Shown: one piece after another, positions 54,906 through 62,853 of the stretch
Layout: the number at the start of each line of letters is the position of its first letter
How positions within the stretch are numbered: the first letter of the stretch is position 1
From: JBKCUI01 sp052161625
GTDB taxonomy: Bacteria; Planctomycetota; Planctomycetia; Pirellulales; Pirellulaceae
DNA: 64,000 bases
Reading direction: 5' to 3' (one strand)
Assembly: GCA_052161625.1 (NCBI GenBank)
Contig: CP197412.1
Notes under the pieces: model-generated
Told to the model about the DNA's origin: nothing
Databases searched by the model: none
What the model saw: the letters and a program-made list of their open reading frames with translations, nothing else
Program-made: the position numbers and the translations under genes

Positions 54906-55869
54906 GTAGCGGCGACCTTGTCATCTTGGATCGTAGCTTGGCGTTCTTCCAACCCATCGCGGTATTCGCTGCGGCGTGATACTGGGGCGCAGCGACCACG
55001 TACTCGCTCTTGTCACCGAAGATCTCGAATGCTTCGTCGAGGATCGGACGAAGCTCCGGAAAGATCGGGCAGCTACGAATGCCACGGCCTTCGTGATGCT
55101 CGACCTTTGGTTCTGGGATGCTCATTCGGTTCATTTCCCAATCGATGTCGTCCCAACGCAGTGATAGGGTTTCTGAGGGCGTACGAAGCCCACCGTAGCG
55201 ACTCAGGCCCAAGATAACGCGCCACACCGGGCTGGCCTTCTTCATCAGCTTGTCGACCACTTCGCGAGGCACGTACTCGTTGACCTTCACCGAGCTCTTT
55301 TGGGTCTTTACCTTGCAGAACGGGTTCTCGTCGATGATCTTCCAGTCGACCGCGTCGTGCATGAATTGCCTCGCGAATTGGATCCGTTTGTGGATCGTCG
55401 TCGTAGCCATCCCTCGGGCTTTGAGCTTTTCGTGAAACTCTTTCGCGTGGCCCGCAGTGATTTGATTGATCTTGATCCCTGCGGGCATGAACTCTTTCAG
55501 GTTCGCAACCACCTGTTTCCATACCGCAACCGTTGCTGGCTTGCGACTCTTGCCGTGGCGTTCGATGTAGTCGTCCAAGAACTCTTCCATTGTCATGTTC
55601 TTGCGATTGACCACGATCTTTCCCGAAGAGATAAGATTCAATCGCTCGAGCTTCTCGCGGATCGCCGGAGACTCCGACAACCAACGGGCATCGTCGCGAT
55701 CGATCGCATTGCCAAGGATCTTCGCATTCAACATACTCTCGACGCGTCGTTGCACACCCTCGGCTTCGCGCTGCGAAATCTTCCCAACGTAGAGTACCCG
55801 CCGCTTGCGATTCTCGTCGAAATACAGAACTCGCCTGTTACCGGATTTATCCGTCGAAATGGAAGCCAT
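54892..55869 (-). pseudogene. Tyrosine recombinase (phage-type integrase), C-terminally truncated
   Basis: 325 residues from the ATG at 55869 with AGGAG nine bases upstream. The N-terminal arm domain (VLYFDENRKRRVLYVGKISQ) and core-binding domain (MTMEEFLDDYIERHGKSRKP, AARQFMHDAV-like helix) are intact, and the first catalytic Arg is in YGGLRTPSETLSLRWDDIDW. After NTAMGWKNAKLRSK the sequence becomes meaningless and stops; the HxxR and Tyr motifs expected about 60 residues later are gone, replaced by transposase sequence. It cannot recombine DNA by itself. With the excisionase it marks a former integrative element. Confidence 0.85.
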
Positions 55870-55923
55870 TCGATCCAATCTCCTCTTATCTGGTTACCTG
55901 AAAAACCTGTCGTGACTTGCGAG

Positions 55924-56145
55924 TCACTCGCGGTAGCCATTGGTTTGAGGGTTGGTTTCGATTCGCTTGCGTTCCAAGAACGCTTGGATGTCGGAAACGC
56001 GATAGCGAATCAGACGCCCCAGCTTCACGCATGGGAGTTCCCCCCTGGAGCGAAACTCAAAGACCATGCGGCGTGAAATGCCGAGCATTCGTGCTGCTTG
56101 CTCTTCGTCGACTACCATGGGATCGATCCCTGTTGAACCACTCAT
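55924..56145 (-). CDS. Excisionase-type HTH protein
   Basis: 73 residues. VVDEEQAARMLGISRRMVFE then FRSRGELPCVKLGRLIRYRV and SDIQAFLERK match the MerR-like helix-turn-helix of the excisionase (HTH_17) family. It binds DNA at att sites or acts as a small repressor. Located 54 bases upstream of the integrase on the same strand, the usual order in planctomycete integrative elements. Confidence 0.85.
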   Translation of the reverse strand: MSGSTGIDPMVVDEEQAARMLGISRRMVFEFRSRGELPCVKLGRLIRYRVSDIQAFLERKRIETNPQTNGYRE

Positions 56146-56298
56146 TTCTCACCATCCTTTTGCGTCATCTAGCAATGATTTGGAAAGGGAGTGAGTCGCC
56201 GATGGCCTATGGACACAGGAGGCTCACTTACCCGGGAAAGTCCAGTCGGTTTCTGCAGTCTTTCGACTGCTCTGGTAAGGTTGTGGGACTCTTTGGCT

Positions 56299-56817
56299 TT
56301 AGGAGGCCAAGTCCCCTAATCCGAACGATGCGAAACATTCACGTATCGATCCGACATGCTTGTGCACGGTGTGCCAGCTGAGGCCCATCGTTTGCGCGAT
56401 CTCGTTGATTGATTGCCCTTCAGAGAGGGCATCACAGATGCTTTGCGACAACGGTGAAAGTTGCGATCGGGCCGTCGCGAGATCTTCGGATAGCGAAATG
56501 CGCCGAGACGCATTCACCCCATACGATGTATCTGCGACATCGCTTGGTAGGTTTTCACTTCCTGACACATGGTCGCTGTATCGCAGCCGTGTCCTTCGCA
56601 TGAATCGCAACTGGCGATCGATCACAGAGGTGATGGCCGTTCGGAGCGATGCACCGTTGGACTTCTCGGCATCGAATTCGAAATCCATCAACACCATCAA
56701 GATCTGTTGCTGAACGTCTTCGATGTCGTGGCCTCGGATGCCCATGCGCCGGGCCCTGGCTGCGATCCATTTGGCAATTGTTCTTTCGGTCGTTCGTTTA
56801 CATACGTCGATGCACAT
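56299..56817 (-). CDS. Sigma-70-like regulator of the integrative element
   Basis: 172 residues from the ATG at 56817, six bases after GAGGA; an ATG at 56865 has no such site. Region 2-like part: ARRMGIRGHDIEDVQQQILM, VLMDFEFDAEKSNG and TSVIDRQLRFMRRTRLRYSD. Region 4-like HTH: LSPLSQSICDALSEGQSINE then IAQTMGLSWHTVHKHVGSIR. It looks like an RNA polymerase sigma factor of an ECF-like type or a phage-type regulator. It may control the excisionase/integrase genes downstream or the iteron region just upstream. Confidence 0.7.
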   Translation of the reverse strand: MCIDVCKRTTERTIAKWIAARARRMGIRGHDIEDVQQQILMVLMDFEFDAEKSNGASLRTAITSVIDRQLRFMRRTRLRYSDHVSGSENLPSDVADTSYGVNASRRISLSEDLATARSQLSPLSQSICDALSEGQSINEIAQTMGLSWHTVHKHVGSIRECFASFGLGDLAS

Positions 56818-56932
56818 GACGATTCCTCGATTGGGTTCGCGTGGTTGTTTCGTTCGCGAGGCCATTGTTCGAGGAATACTCGGTCATGTATCTAGAGTCA
56901 TACATGTAGTCTCGAAAGTCATATGGGACACA

Positions 56933-57041
56933 TTACAGGGTCAAGTGACTCACTTCTGACCCCACGTGGGGTCAATTTACAGGGTCATGACTACATATAT
57001 GACTACATATGTGACTACACATCTCAGTCATTACAGGGTCA
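56933..57041. repeat. Three iteron-like direct repeats TTACAGGGTCA
   Basis: Copies at 56933-56943, 56977-56987 and 57031-57041. The first and third continue with similar words (AGTGACTCACTTCT and CGCACTCACTTCT). Between them are GTGACTACACAT-type words repeated and the palindrome GACCCCACGTGGGGTC. The region lies between the divergent sigma-like gene and the chimeric gene, so it is probably an operator or replication-control site of the element. Confidence 0.7.
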
Positions 57042-57146
57042 CGCACTCACTTCTCTTTTGACCCAAGCGCGCAAATTTCGAGGTCGAGCGGCAAATAACT
57101 AAGTGGAGGCACAACGCCTCCGAGATTCACCACGCAGGAGTTTGCC

Positions 57147-57881
57147 ATGCACCAGTCGCTGTCGCTTCCATTCCTCGTCCACGAGTCGGCCGATGAATAC
57201 CACGCTCATGCACGACACCATCTCTCGAGCCATCAATTGGCCGACTTTCGCAAGTGCCCCCAGCTCTACAATCGCAAGAAGACGCAACCACCCACAAGAG
57301 ACGAATCCCCCGCATACTTGGTCGGCCGCGCTGCCCATGTGCTCATCCTCGAAGGCTTTCACTCCTCGGCCGGGAAGGATTGGCCACGGAAACTCAACAC
57401 ACGCATCTTGTTCGAGATCGGTGCAGCGGGCTGTTTGGGGGAGCGATTCTCCAGTGGCGAAGGGATCCAAGACGCCTTGTATCTTTCACCGAGTATGCTC
57501 TTCCAAACGGATGAGATCGATGGGATGCTCCAATCGATGAGCAAGTCGCGCGATGGAAGGCATGAGAACCTTATGTCGACGTTGCTCACGATGTACTCAT
57601 CGGCCACTTCGGTTTATCCCATGCGTCGCAAGGCCGGTAAGGAATCTCCGGGGTCGATCGACCAACCCTGTTTGGTGGTCTGCCTTCGGTTGATTCGAAA
57701 GCTGCAGGAAATACCAGAGCGGCAACTGCCGCACAGTCTCTTGCTGAAGCGAATGAAAATAGATGCAAAGTCTTTTCAGGAAATGATCGCCACACTGGAG
57801 CGGCAAGGCGACATCGCCACGTCCATCGTTGCGACATCTGGGAGACCGCAGCGATTGTACAGGCTCATCAGGTCGATGTAG
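57147..57881 (+). pseudogene. Chimeric remnant: RecE-like nuclease N-terminus joined to DUF3987-like pieces
   Basis: One open frame of 244 residues made of ill-matched parts. Residues 15-72 (HARHHLSSHQLADFRKCPQL, DESPAYLVGRAAHVLILEGF) are the start of a PD-(D/E)XK exonuclease of the RecE/DUF3799 type. From about residue 76 (LNTRILFEIGAAGCLGERFS, MLFQTDEIDGMLQSMSKSRD) it becomes the middle of a DUF3987-like primase/helicase, and from about 180 (RQLPHSLLLKRMKIDAKSFQ) a winged-helix C-terminus like that family's. The nuclease catalytic residues and helicase Walker A are missing. Probably produced by deletions that happened to keep the frame. Confidence 0.65.
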
Positions 57882-58143
57882 CCAGAGAGCTTCGGTGCTC
57901 GAATAGGATCGACTGTTTCCAAACAGTGTGTGGGGATGGTGGTTTCTCTGCACGCTGTTTTTCATTCGAGCATTGAAGTCGAGCAAAGAGACGAACGGTG
58001 GAGTGGGGAGGATCTAATCCAGTTGCCGAGCTTGTTGATGTAAGTAAAGCCGCGGTCGGTGGCTAGGGTTGATGCCACTCGTTCGTACGAATCCCTGAGG
58101 GGCTCACATGAGTTTCTCAATACTTCGTGAGGCCGCCGATGCC

Positions 58144-59034
58144 TTATTTGGAATTCCGCACGCTTACGCCTTCTGGGAATTCCCGATTTAACTTCTCTCG
58201 ATCTAATTTCTCGTCTATTCTCCAATCCGTGAAAAGAAACTCGGTTTCGTTATTTGCAAATCCTGGTGACGAGTACGATTTAAAGGTTGCCTTTTGGGGA
58301 AGCCATACACGATCTGCCAATCTTCGGTGGTCATGAAAATCTCGAGTCGACTCAACGCTCCATTTGCCACTCTGTTCATCAAGCTTTCGTTGTATTCGTC
58401 GTACGACAGTAAACTGCAATTCGGGATCAATCCAGTACTCCATGCTTCGAGTCGACTTTCCCGAGTCGAAATGTTTCTGAACAACAATTACCTCTCTTCC
58501 ATCCCAGATTTGAGCTTCTGCGATCTTGCAATTGCCTTTCTCGATAAATGAACGTGCTTTTTCAATGAAACTCATGGGCGAACCCAGCCTGCCTTGCAAC
58601 CGTTTTTCAATAGATGCAAACGCAGCGGATTCCACACCTTCTACATCGAGCCGCATAAATCGTTTTCCAACTTCCCCATCAAAGGTTGCCCAAAACTCTT
58701 CCACCCCAACTGTTTTCGTCCCGTCTGGATTAAGCTGCGAAACAGTCCCTTGCCCCTCTGCCCAACCGATACCTCTAATATCAACGAACCAGGTCTCACG
58801 ATGATTACCGTTTGCTTCGGTTGGGCCGTCGCTCGTTAATCTTCTTGTAATGTTCGACGAATTTATGGTGACGGAGATCGAATGGACTTTACCCTCCGTG
58901 ATCCTTGCTTGCTCGGCCAGTTCCTCTAATCTAATGTCAATCTGACCACGCGTTTCAGCACCGACATAAGCTGTCACAGCGCAGAATACGATCATCAATC
59001 GCATCAACTGTATCGTGTTTCGTATGCAGCACAT
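58144..59034 (-). CDS. Cassette gene 7: secreted protein, unknown function
   Basis: 296 residues from the ATG at 59034 (31 bases after the attC-like site ends). Signal peptide LMRLMIVFCAVTAYVGAETR. The body has alternating beta strands with EEFWATFDGEVGKRFMRLDV, IWDGREVIVVQKHFDSGKST and MEYWIDPELQFTVVRRI, a pattern like lipoprotein-sorting (LolA/LolB-like) folds. Last gene of the cassette array. The sequence beyond its stop (57882-58143) holds no recognisable gene. Confidence 0.6.
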   Translation of the reverse strand: MCCIRNTIQLMRLMIVFCAVTAYVGAETRGQIDIRLEELAEQARITEGKVHSISVTINSSNITRRLTSDGPTEANGNHRETWFVDIRGIGWAEGQGTVSQLNPDGTKTVGVEEFWATFDGEVGKRFMRLDVEGVESAAFASIEKRLQGRLGSPMSFIEKARSFIEKGNCKIAEAQIWDGREVIVVQKHFDSGKSTRSMEYWIDPELQFTVVRRIQRKLDEQSGKWSVESTRDFHDHRRLADRVWLPQKATFKSYSSPGFANNETEFLFTDWRIDEKLDREKLNREFPEGVSVRNSK

Positions 59035-59064
59035 TTCAAGGCGTCTCCGTTGAGTAACATAGTG

Positions 59065-59317
59065 GCCAAACGGCACCATTGACCAAGCTCGACCAGTTGA
59101 CTACGAGCAAGTCAAAACGGCTGATCGAGCACTTCGCGTGCAACCCTTTGTGTACGCCCGGCACGGGCGTTGGTTAATGGGGTTCAAGTCCCCTGTGCGA
59201 GATAGGACACTTGAGGAGATCAGTATACCAATGGCAACTGCAAGAGTGCAATCGCGCGGTGGTATGGGGAGGGTGCCCGGCAACGGGCACCCTTATCCGA
59301 GTCGTCCATTGTTAGTG
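59065..59317 (-). repeat. attC-like site 7, interrupted by repeat element R1
   Basis: On the minus strand it starts CACTAACAATGGACGACTC (R'' with AAC) and ends GACCAAGC-complement then GCCGTTTGG (R' with GTT). The two ends are partly complementary (ATGGAC against ATTGAC). Element R1 at 59150-59300 and a 42-base hairpin segment shared with R2 and R3 lie inside. The right end overlaps the stop of cassette gene 6. Confidence 0.6.
59150..59300 (+). repeat. Repeated element R1 (151 bases)
   Basis: Begins GTGTACGCCCGGCACGGGCG, has the hairpin GGGGTTCAAGTCCCC, GAGGAG followed by an ATG, and ends in a hairpin GGGTGCCCGGCAACGGGCAC. One of four copies (R1-R4) in this array. The same stretch on the plus strand encodes MATARVQSRGGMGRVPGNG. 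Confidence 0.85.
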
Positions 59318-59704
59318 CAGATGGATTCTAACAAAGCCGAATATTGGCGGGGAATGCAACCTAACCAAATCATTCAACAGCTTCGAACCAACGAAACCCC
59401 TCACGTCATCAAAGGGATCTTCCTTACGACGTTCCTGAATGTGAATATCTCCACCGGCCTCTCCAAAAATGGACACGATAAGCAAGCCCTGCTCATCATC
59501 CAAATAGAGGTCAAACTTCTCAATGCCTAGTTTTGGTAGTTGGCATTCATAGAAGTTAGGAAGTGAAGCGAATTGAGAATTCGAGAGAAACAAGGCAACA
59601 TTCGAGTAGTAGTCCCAGCCAAATTCCAGCGGTGCAACTATCGTCGTCTGCAATGGAAACAGTCGTTGGACTTGTTCATTGACTTCGTACTTGTATGTGG
59701 ACAT
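59312..59704 (-). CDS. Cassette gene 6: hypothetical protein, 130 residues
   Basis: From the ATG at 59704, just beyond the attC-like site (59727); an upstream start at 59773 would lie inside that site. MSTYKYEVNEQVQRLFPLQT, then FGWDYYSNVALFLSNSQF, IEKFDLYLDDEQGLLIVSIF and ending FGFVRIHLH. No signal or membrane part. No known family; the size and context are typical of cassette proteins. Confidence 0.6.
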   Translation of the reverse strand: MSTYKYEVNEQVQRLFPLQTTIVAPLEFGWDYYSNVALFLSNSQFASLPNFYECQLPKLGIEKFDLYLDDEQGLLIVSIFGEAGGDIHIQERRKEDPFDDVRGFVGSKLLNDLVRLHSPPIFGFVRIHLH

Positions 59705-59726
59705 GGACCGTTTGAGGGTTTTGAAG

Positions 59727-59818
59727 GACGAACGCTCGCGATCACCGATGTCGCGGCTAAAAAAATTGACCATCAGGAAACGGCCGACCCGTGACGTCGG
59801 TGCATCGCATGGTTATCC
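59727..59818 (-). repeat. attC-like site 6 (92 bases)
   Basis: Minus strand: starts GGATAACCATGCGATGCACC and ends GGTGATCGCGAGCGTTCG. The 5' end is complementary to the 3' end over AAC..GCGAT(G)CACCGA.GTC.CGG with one extra G, as in attC sites where an unpaired extrahelical base sets the polarity. R'' overlaps the stop of cassette gene 5. Confidence 0.85.
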
Positions 59819-60235
59819 CGGCTTTTCAAATCCCAAGTCAGTCTGGAGCGCGTGAGATATGATAGTGTCCCTAATATGCCGTAATAAATCGATCATGGTA
59901 CCACGATCGATTCCATTGTTCAATCGCTTCGATCCGAGTACATCATTCGTTAGTAACTCGAGTTTTCGAACAGCCTGATTCAACGCATCTGCAAGGGGAT
60001 TTGTTTCGAGTTGCGCAGTGGCAAGAATGATGTCTTCTCGAGTAAACGAAAATGCCTCTAGGCCACAACACTGTGCAACGCATTGTTTTTCAAGTCGGGA
60101 AAACAGTGGTTCTAATGGCTCCAATATGTTGTCAATATACAACCAGGTTTCTTTGGCCCAGTCGTGTTGTACGAATGTGATCCATTCATTTTCACCAATG
60201 AGGAGGTCATCGGATTGTCGGTTCGAGTTGGGCAC
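59813..60235 (-). CDS. Cassette gene 5: hypothetical protein, 140 residues
   Basis: Starts at a GTG at 60235, 22 bases beyond the attC-like site. Sequence MPNSNRQSDDLLIGENEWIT, VQHDWAKETWLYIDNILEPL and a mostly helical C-terminus (LNQAVRKLELLTNDVLGSKR, LLRHIRDTIISHALQTD). Likely a soluble alpha-helical protein; no family recognised. Stop lies at the beginning of attC-like site 6. Confidence 0.6.
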   Translation of the reverse strand: MPNSNRQSDDLLIGENEWITFVQHDWAKETWLYIDNILEPLEPLFSRLEKQCVAQCCGLEAFSFTREDIILATAQLETNPLADALNQAVRKLELLTNDVLGSKRLNNGIDRGTMIDLLRHIRDTIISHALQTDLGFEKPG

Positions 60236-60256
60236 AGTCCAAGATGCTCTTTGGAG

Positions 60257-60514
60257 GGATAACGACCGAATTCAGCCAGCGCGAGCAGTTGACTCAAGGC
60301 AAGTCAGACGGCTGATCGAGCACTTGGCTGCAATTCAGTGTACGCCCGGCACGGGCGTTGGTTAATGGGGTTCAACTCCCCTGTGTGAGATAGGACACTT
60401 GAGGAAATCAGTATACCAATGGCAACTGCAAGAGTGCAATCGTACGGTGGTGTGGGGAGGGTGCTCGGCAACGGGCATCCTTACCCGATTCGTCTTTGAT
60501 TCTAGCGGTTCATG
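60257..60514 (-). repeat. attC-like site 5, interrupted by repeat element R2
   Basis: Minus strand starts CATGAACCGCTAGAATCAAA and ends CTGGCTGAATTCGGTCGTTATCCC. Ends are complementary through AAC..GAATnCA..AG.CG. R2 (60338-60489) and the shared 42-base segment are inside. The R'' end overlaps the last codons of cassette gene 4. Confidence 0.65.
60338..60489 (+). repeat. Repeated element R2 (152 bases)
   Basis: Same layout as R1, starting GTGTACGCCCGGCACGGGCG and ending CCTTACCCGAT. The internal frame reads MATARVQSYGGVGRVLGNG. Differs from R1 at only a few positions. Confidence 0.85.
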
Positions 60515-60969
60515 CTGGAAATTGCCAAATAGATTCTGTTCCAATAGTATACGGTATCCAGTATTTTATCCGCTCTGTGATCGATTGGAATCTCTGGAAC
60601 GGTGATCTTGGATACTTTGCCCTTTGAATCCCATTCGACCACCAAGTCATCTTCGTCGTAAGAGAACCATCGAATATTGATTGGAAGTGGCGATGCCATC
60701 ACATAGGTGTCAGCAATAAACATCTTCTTGATATTGATTGTGGTTCCGTAGAGCCAGTGCGGTGGATGGGCGCCAATTCCGAGAATCGACCAGCCTTCGT
60801 TCCGTTCATAGGTGCTTAACGGTTTTCCTAAAGTTCGAAGGACATGATCTTCGGTATCGCCAACTTGAATTCCACCGGCGGCTTCGGCAACCCTGGACAT
60901 GTGCGCCCGCTCAAGCGTCCCGATGCTTGCAATAAGCAACAGCCAATAAGCAGTGATCGTATTGCACAT
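60502..60969 (-). CDS. Cassette gene 4: small secreted protein with SmpA/BamE-like start
   Basis: 155 residues from the ATG at 60969, beyond the attC-like site. Signal peptide TITAYWLLLIASIGTLERA. The mature part has IQVGDTEDHVLRTLGKPLST, a pattern seen in SmpA/BamE-like lipoproteins (GxTxxxVxxxLGxP), followed by a two-stranded region (IRWFSYDEDDLVVEWDSKGK) and an end near the next attC-like site. An upstream in-frame ATG at 61029 lies inside the site and is not favoured. Confidence 0.6.
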   Translation of the reverse strand: MCNTITAYWLLLIASIGTLERAHMSRVAEAAGGIQVGDTEDHVLRTLGKPLSTYERNEGWSILGIGAHPPHWLYGTTINIKKMFIADTYVMASPLPINIRWFSYDEDDLVVEWDSKGKVSKITVPEIPIDHRADKILDTVYYWNRIYLAISSMNR

Positions 60970-60983
60970 ATGGTTCCCTGAAA

Positions 60984-61267
60984 AACGAACGTCTAAAATC
61001 AGCGAGTGCGAGGAGAAATCTCGACACAAGTCAGAACGTCTGACTGAGCACTTCGCCGCAATTTTTTGTGTACGCCCGGCACGGGCGTTGGTTAATGGGG
61101 TTCAAGTCCCCTGTGCAAGATAGGACACTTGAGGAGATCAGTATACCAAATGACCACTACGAAAGTGCAAGCACACGGTGGTGTGGGGAGGGTGCCCGGC
61201 AATGGGCATCCTTAGCCGATTAATTGCGTTTTGTCCCATTCGGTCGAAAGTGATTTTGCAGTTCCAT
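60984..61267 (-). repeat. attC-like site 4, interrupted by repeat element R3
   Basis: Minus strand starts ATGGAACTGCAAAATCACTT and ends CTCGCTGATTTTAGACGTTCG. The ends pair through AAC..AAAATCA. R3 (61068-61220) and a perfect hairpin AGTCAGA-ACG-TCTGACT at 61029-61045 are inside. Confidence 0.65.
61068..61220 (+). repeat. Repeated element R3 (153 bases)
   Basis: Same beginning GTGTACGCCCGGCACGGGCG; ends CCTTAGCCGAT. The internal frame reads MTTTKVQAHGGVGRVPGNG then a stop. Codon changes relative to R1/R2 are concentrated in the first ten codons. Confidence 0.85.
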
Positions 61268-61292
61268 TTTCATTGGTATCAAAGCACAAGCC

Positions 61293-61550
61293 TTAAGGCC
61301 AAATCTTCGACCCAATCCATCCGACAAATGCGCCCATCAATCCACACACCGGTGCGCCTACTAAAATGAACATCAACGCCACCAAGGAACCCATTCCACA
61401 TGCCGCGGTTCCAGGTGGCAACGAAGCAGCATATGTGGATTCTAGATAAAGTCCATGAGCGCCAAAAACTATCGGGCAGGCAGGCAGCAGCAAGAATAGA
61501 TCCCGTACCAATCCAGCGAGAAGACGATCGCGATTTACGCGACGCCGCAT
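61293..61550 (-). CDS. Cassette gene 3: small membrane protein, 85 residues
   Basis: ATG at 61550, 65 bases beyond attC-like site 3. Two hydrophobic stretches: VRDLFLLLPACPIVFGAHGL and GMGSLVALMFILVGAPVCGL, the second followed by GAFVGWIGSKIW. An overlapping frame of 105 residues (61279-61596) in another phase has no such features and is not preferred. Family unknown. Confidence 0.55.
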   Translation of the reverse strand: MRRRVNRDRLLAGLVRDLFLLLPACPIVFGAHGLYLESTYAASLPPGTAACGMGSLVALMFILVGAPVCGLMGAFVGWIGSKIWP

Positions 61551-61614
61551 CGTTAAGCCGTGTTACTGTCGTTTGGTATGGAATTGTAGAGCTCATTGCC
61601 GACTGTAATTGAGC

Positions 61615-61706
61615 AAATAACGGCAGCGATAATCGAGTCGCGGCGATTGATTTTCCATTGCGAAATCGCTCGGCTACCGCTCTTTCGGTGCATCGCTTGG
61701 TTCTGC
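61615..61706 (-). repeat. attC-like site 3 (92 bases)
   Basis: Minus strand starts GCAGAACCAAGCGATGCACC and ends CGATTATCGCTGCCGTTATTT. AAC..AGCGAT pairs with its counterpart and GAAAGAGCGG with GAGTCGCGG. R'' overlaps the end of cassette gene 2. Confidence 0.75.
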
Positions 61707-62204
61707 ATCATCTCCGGTGTCAAGGCGTAGCACGAACGGATGCCATTCGTCAGGTGGATCAATGCCAGCCGATCCAAGGACGATGCCATTGTCGGTCTTT
61801 GTGATTTCCACGCCATCAATCGCGACCGTACGACGCCAAATTTCATCCCCGATATGTGAGATTGCGACCACGTCAGTATACGTTGACAGCAATGCAATGT
61901 CATGCTGGGGCAAAACGATAGCGTCAATGCCGAGTAAGTCCAAGTGTTTCCAATTCGTCGGTTCATTCGGTCGTACGAAGTAGCTTGCGCCCTTGGCGAT
62001 AACGATAAACGCGTTTGCTTCTTGCCATTCGATAATCTTTGTGGCGTATCCGTATCCGTGTTGAATGTTCCCGATCCATTCTTCGCCAGACTTCGACGTG
62101 AATCTTACGACGCACCCTTCCGAGCACTCAGTCGGTTTGCCAGCGTGAAGGTGTATTGGCTCAGGACCGGTACCCGGTATGCCAGCTTCAAGGTTTGCCA
62201 TCAT
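61674..62204 (-). CDS. Cassette gene 2: hypothetical protein, 176 residues
   Basis: From the ATG at 62204 (a second ATG follows directly); a longer frame to 62267 crosses the attC-like site. MMANLEAGIPGTGPEPIHLH, CSEGCVVRFTSKSGEEWIGN, IVIAKGASYFVRPNEPTNWK and HDIALLSTYTDVVAISHIGD. Beta-rich, without signal peptide or membrane helix; no family recognised. Its last codons form the start of attC-like site 3. Confidence 0.6.
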   Translation of the reverse strand: MMANLEAGIPGTGPEPIHLHAGKPTECSEGCVVRFTSKSGEEWIGNIQHGYGYATKIIEWQEANAFIVIAKGASYFVRPNEPTNWKHLDLLGIDAIVLPQHDIALLSTYTDVVAISHIGDEIWRRTVAIDGVEITKTDNGIVLGSAGIDPPDEWHPFVLRLDTGDDAEPSDAPKER

Positions 62205-62215
62205 CAGTTTAGGAT

Positions 62216-62309
62216 GCAGAACGCCCGGCATCACCCAGGGCGAGTAGTAAACAAATGCACCGACCAAAACAGGGCGACCGAGCCCTTGGTGTGCATGCCA
62301 TTGTTATTT
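62216..62309 (-). repeat. attC-like site 2 (94 bases)
   Basis: Minus strand starts AAATAACAATGGCATGCACA and ends GGGTGATGCCGGGCGTTCTGC. AAC..GGCAT(G)CAC..AGGGC pairs with its mate; one extra G is unpaired. R' GTTCTGC and R'' AAATAAC fit the integron core-site consensus (GTTRRRY and RYYYAAC) apart from two purine/pyrimidine deviations. Confidence 0.85.
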
Positions 62310-62312
62310 GGT

Positions 62313-62753
62313 TTATTGTATACGCGACTGTGCTGACCATGTCCCGCTGGTCGGTGGAAAATCCCACTGTTCGCCATTGAGCCATCTGGTCTCTGCTCGT
62401 ATCTGCCAGCTACCTTTGATGCGATTGCGATTCTCGTAAAAGTCCCCAGTGTAGTAAAGTATGTAAGATGGTTGGCCAGGAACAACAGTGAGTATACCTG
62501 ACTCGTTGGTAACCCATAAACTTGCATATCTCTTTCGAAAGGTGATTCGGGTTTTTGTCAGTCTCCCTTGAATTGACGCTGGTTCTGTTATCCCCGGTTC
62601 AGAGTCAAGAACGTTCCCTGTGAAGCGGCCAAACCAACCGATTGCCAGTTGCATTTCAAAGTCAGTATCTGCATACAAATTCGACAGACCACTGAATGAT
62701 TGGTCGTATGAGTAAACACCGCGCCAACGCGTCGCAATCGTTCGATTAGACAT
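62313..62753 (-). CDS. Cassette gene 1: hypothetical protein, 146 residues
   Basis: ATG at 62753 follows AAAGGTAAC; an upstream frame to 62786 runs into the attC-like site. MSNRTIATRWRGVYSYDQSF, LTKTRITFRKRYASLWVTNE, SYILYYTGDFYENRNRIKGS and WQIRAETRWLNGEQWDFPPT. An all-beta, lipocalin- or beta-sandwich-like pattern of short strands; cytoplasmic. No family recognised. Confidence 0.6.
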   Translation of the reverse strand: MSNRTIATRWRGVYSYDQSFSGLSNLYADTDFEMQLAIGWFGRFTGNVLDSEPGITEPASIQGRLTKTRITFRKRYASLWVTNESGILTVVPGQPSYILYYTGDFYENRNRIKGSWQIRAETRWLNGEQWDFPPTSGTWSAQSRIQ

Positions 62754-62767
62754 GTTACCTTTCGACC

Positions 62768-62853
62768 AAATAACACTACCGATCACCGGGCGGCGGCGAG
62801 CGTCGCAGCCATTCCCAAAACGCCCACCACCGCCGCTCCGTGTGCATCGGATG
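62768..62853 (-). repeat. attC-like site 1, bordered by repeat element R4
   Basis: Minus strand: CATCCGATGCACACGGAGCG at one end and CCCGGTGATCGGTAGTGTTATTT at the other. CCGAT(GCA)CAC..GG..GCGGCG pairs with its mate. The R'' AAC that should precede CATCCGATG is replaced by the end of R4; a candidate GGAAC lies beyond R4 at 63012-63016. Confidence 0.75.

Noticed and set aside
56988..57030. Short TGACTACA repeats as a possible CRISPR array
   Set aside because: Units are too short and irregular, there are no unique spacers of constant length and no cas genes.
59168..59210. tRNA-like T-arm in the repeated elements (GGGGTTCAAGTCCCC)
   Set aside because: No acceptor stem, anticodon arm or CCA context fits around it, and the hairpin is equally compatible with intron domain I.
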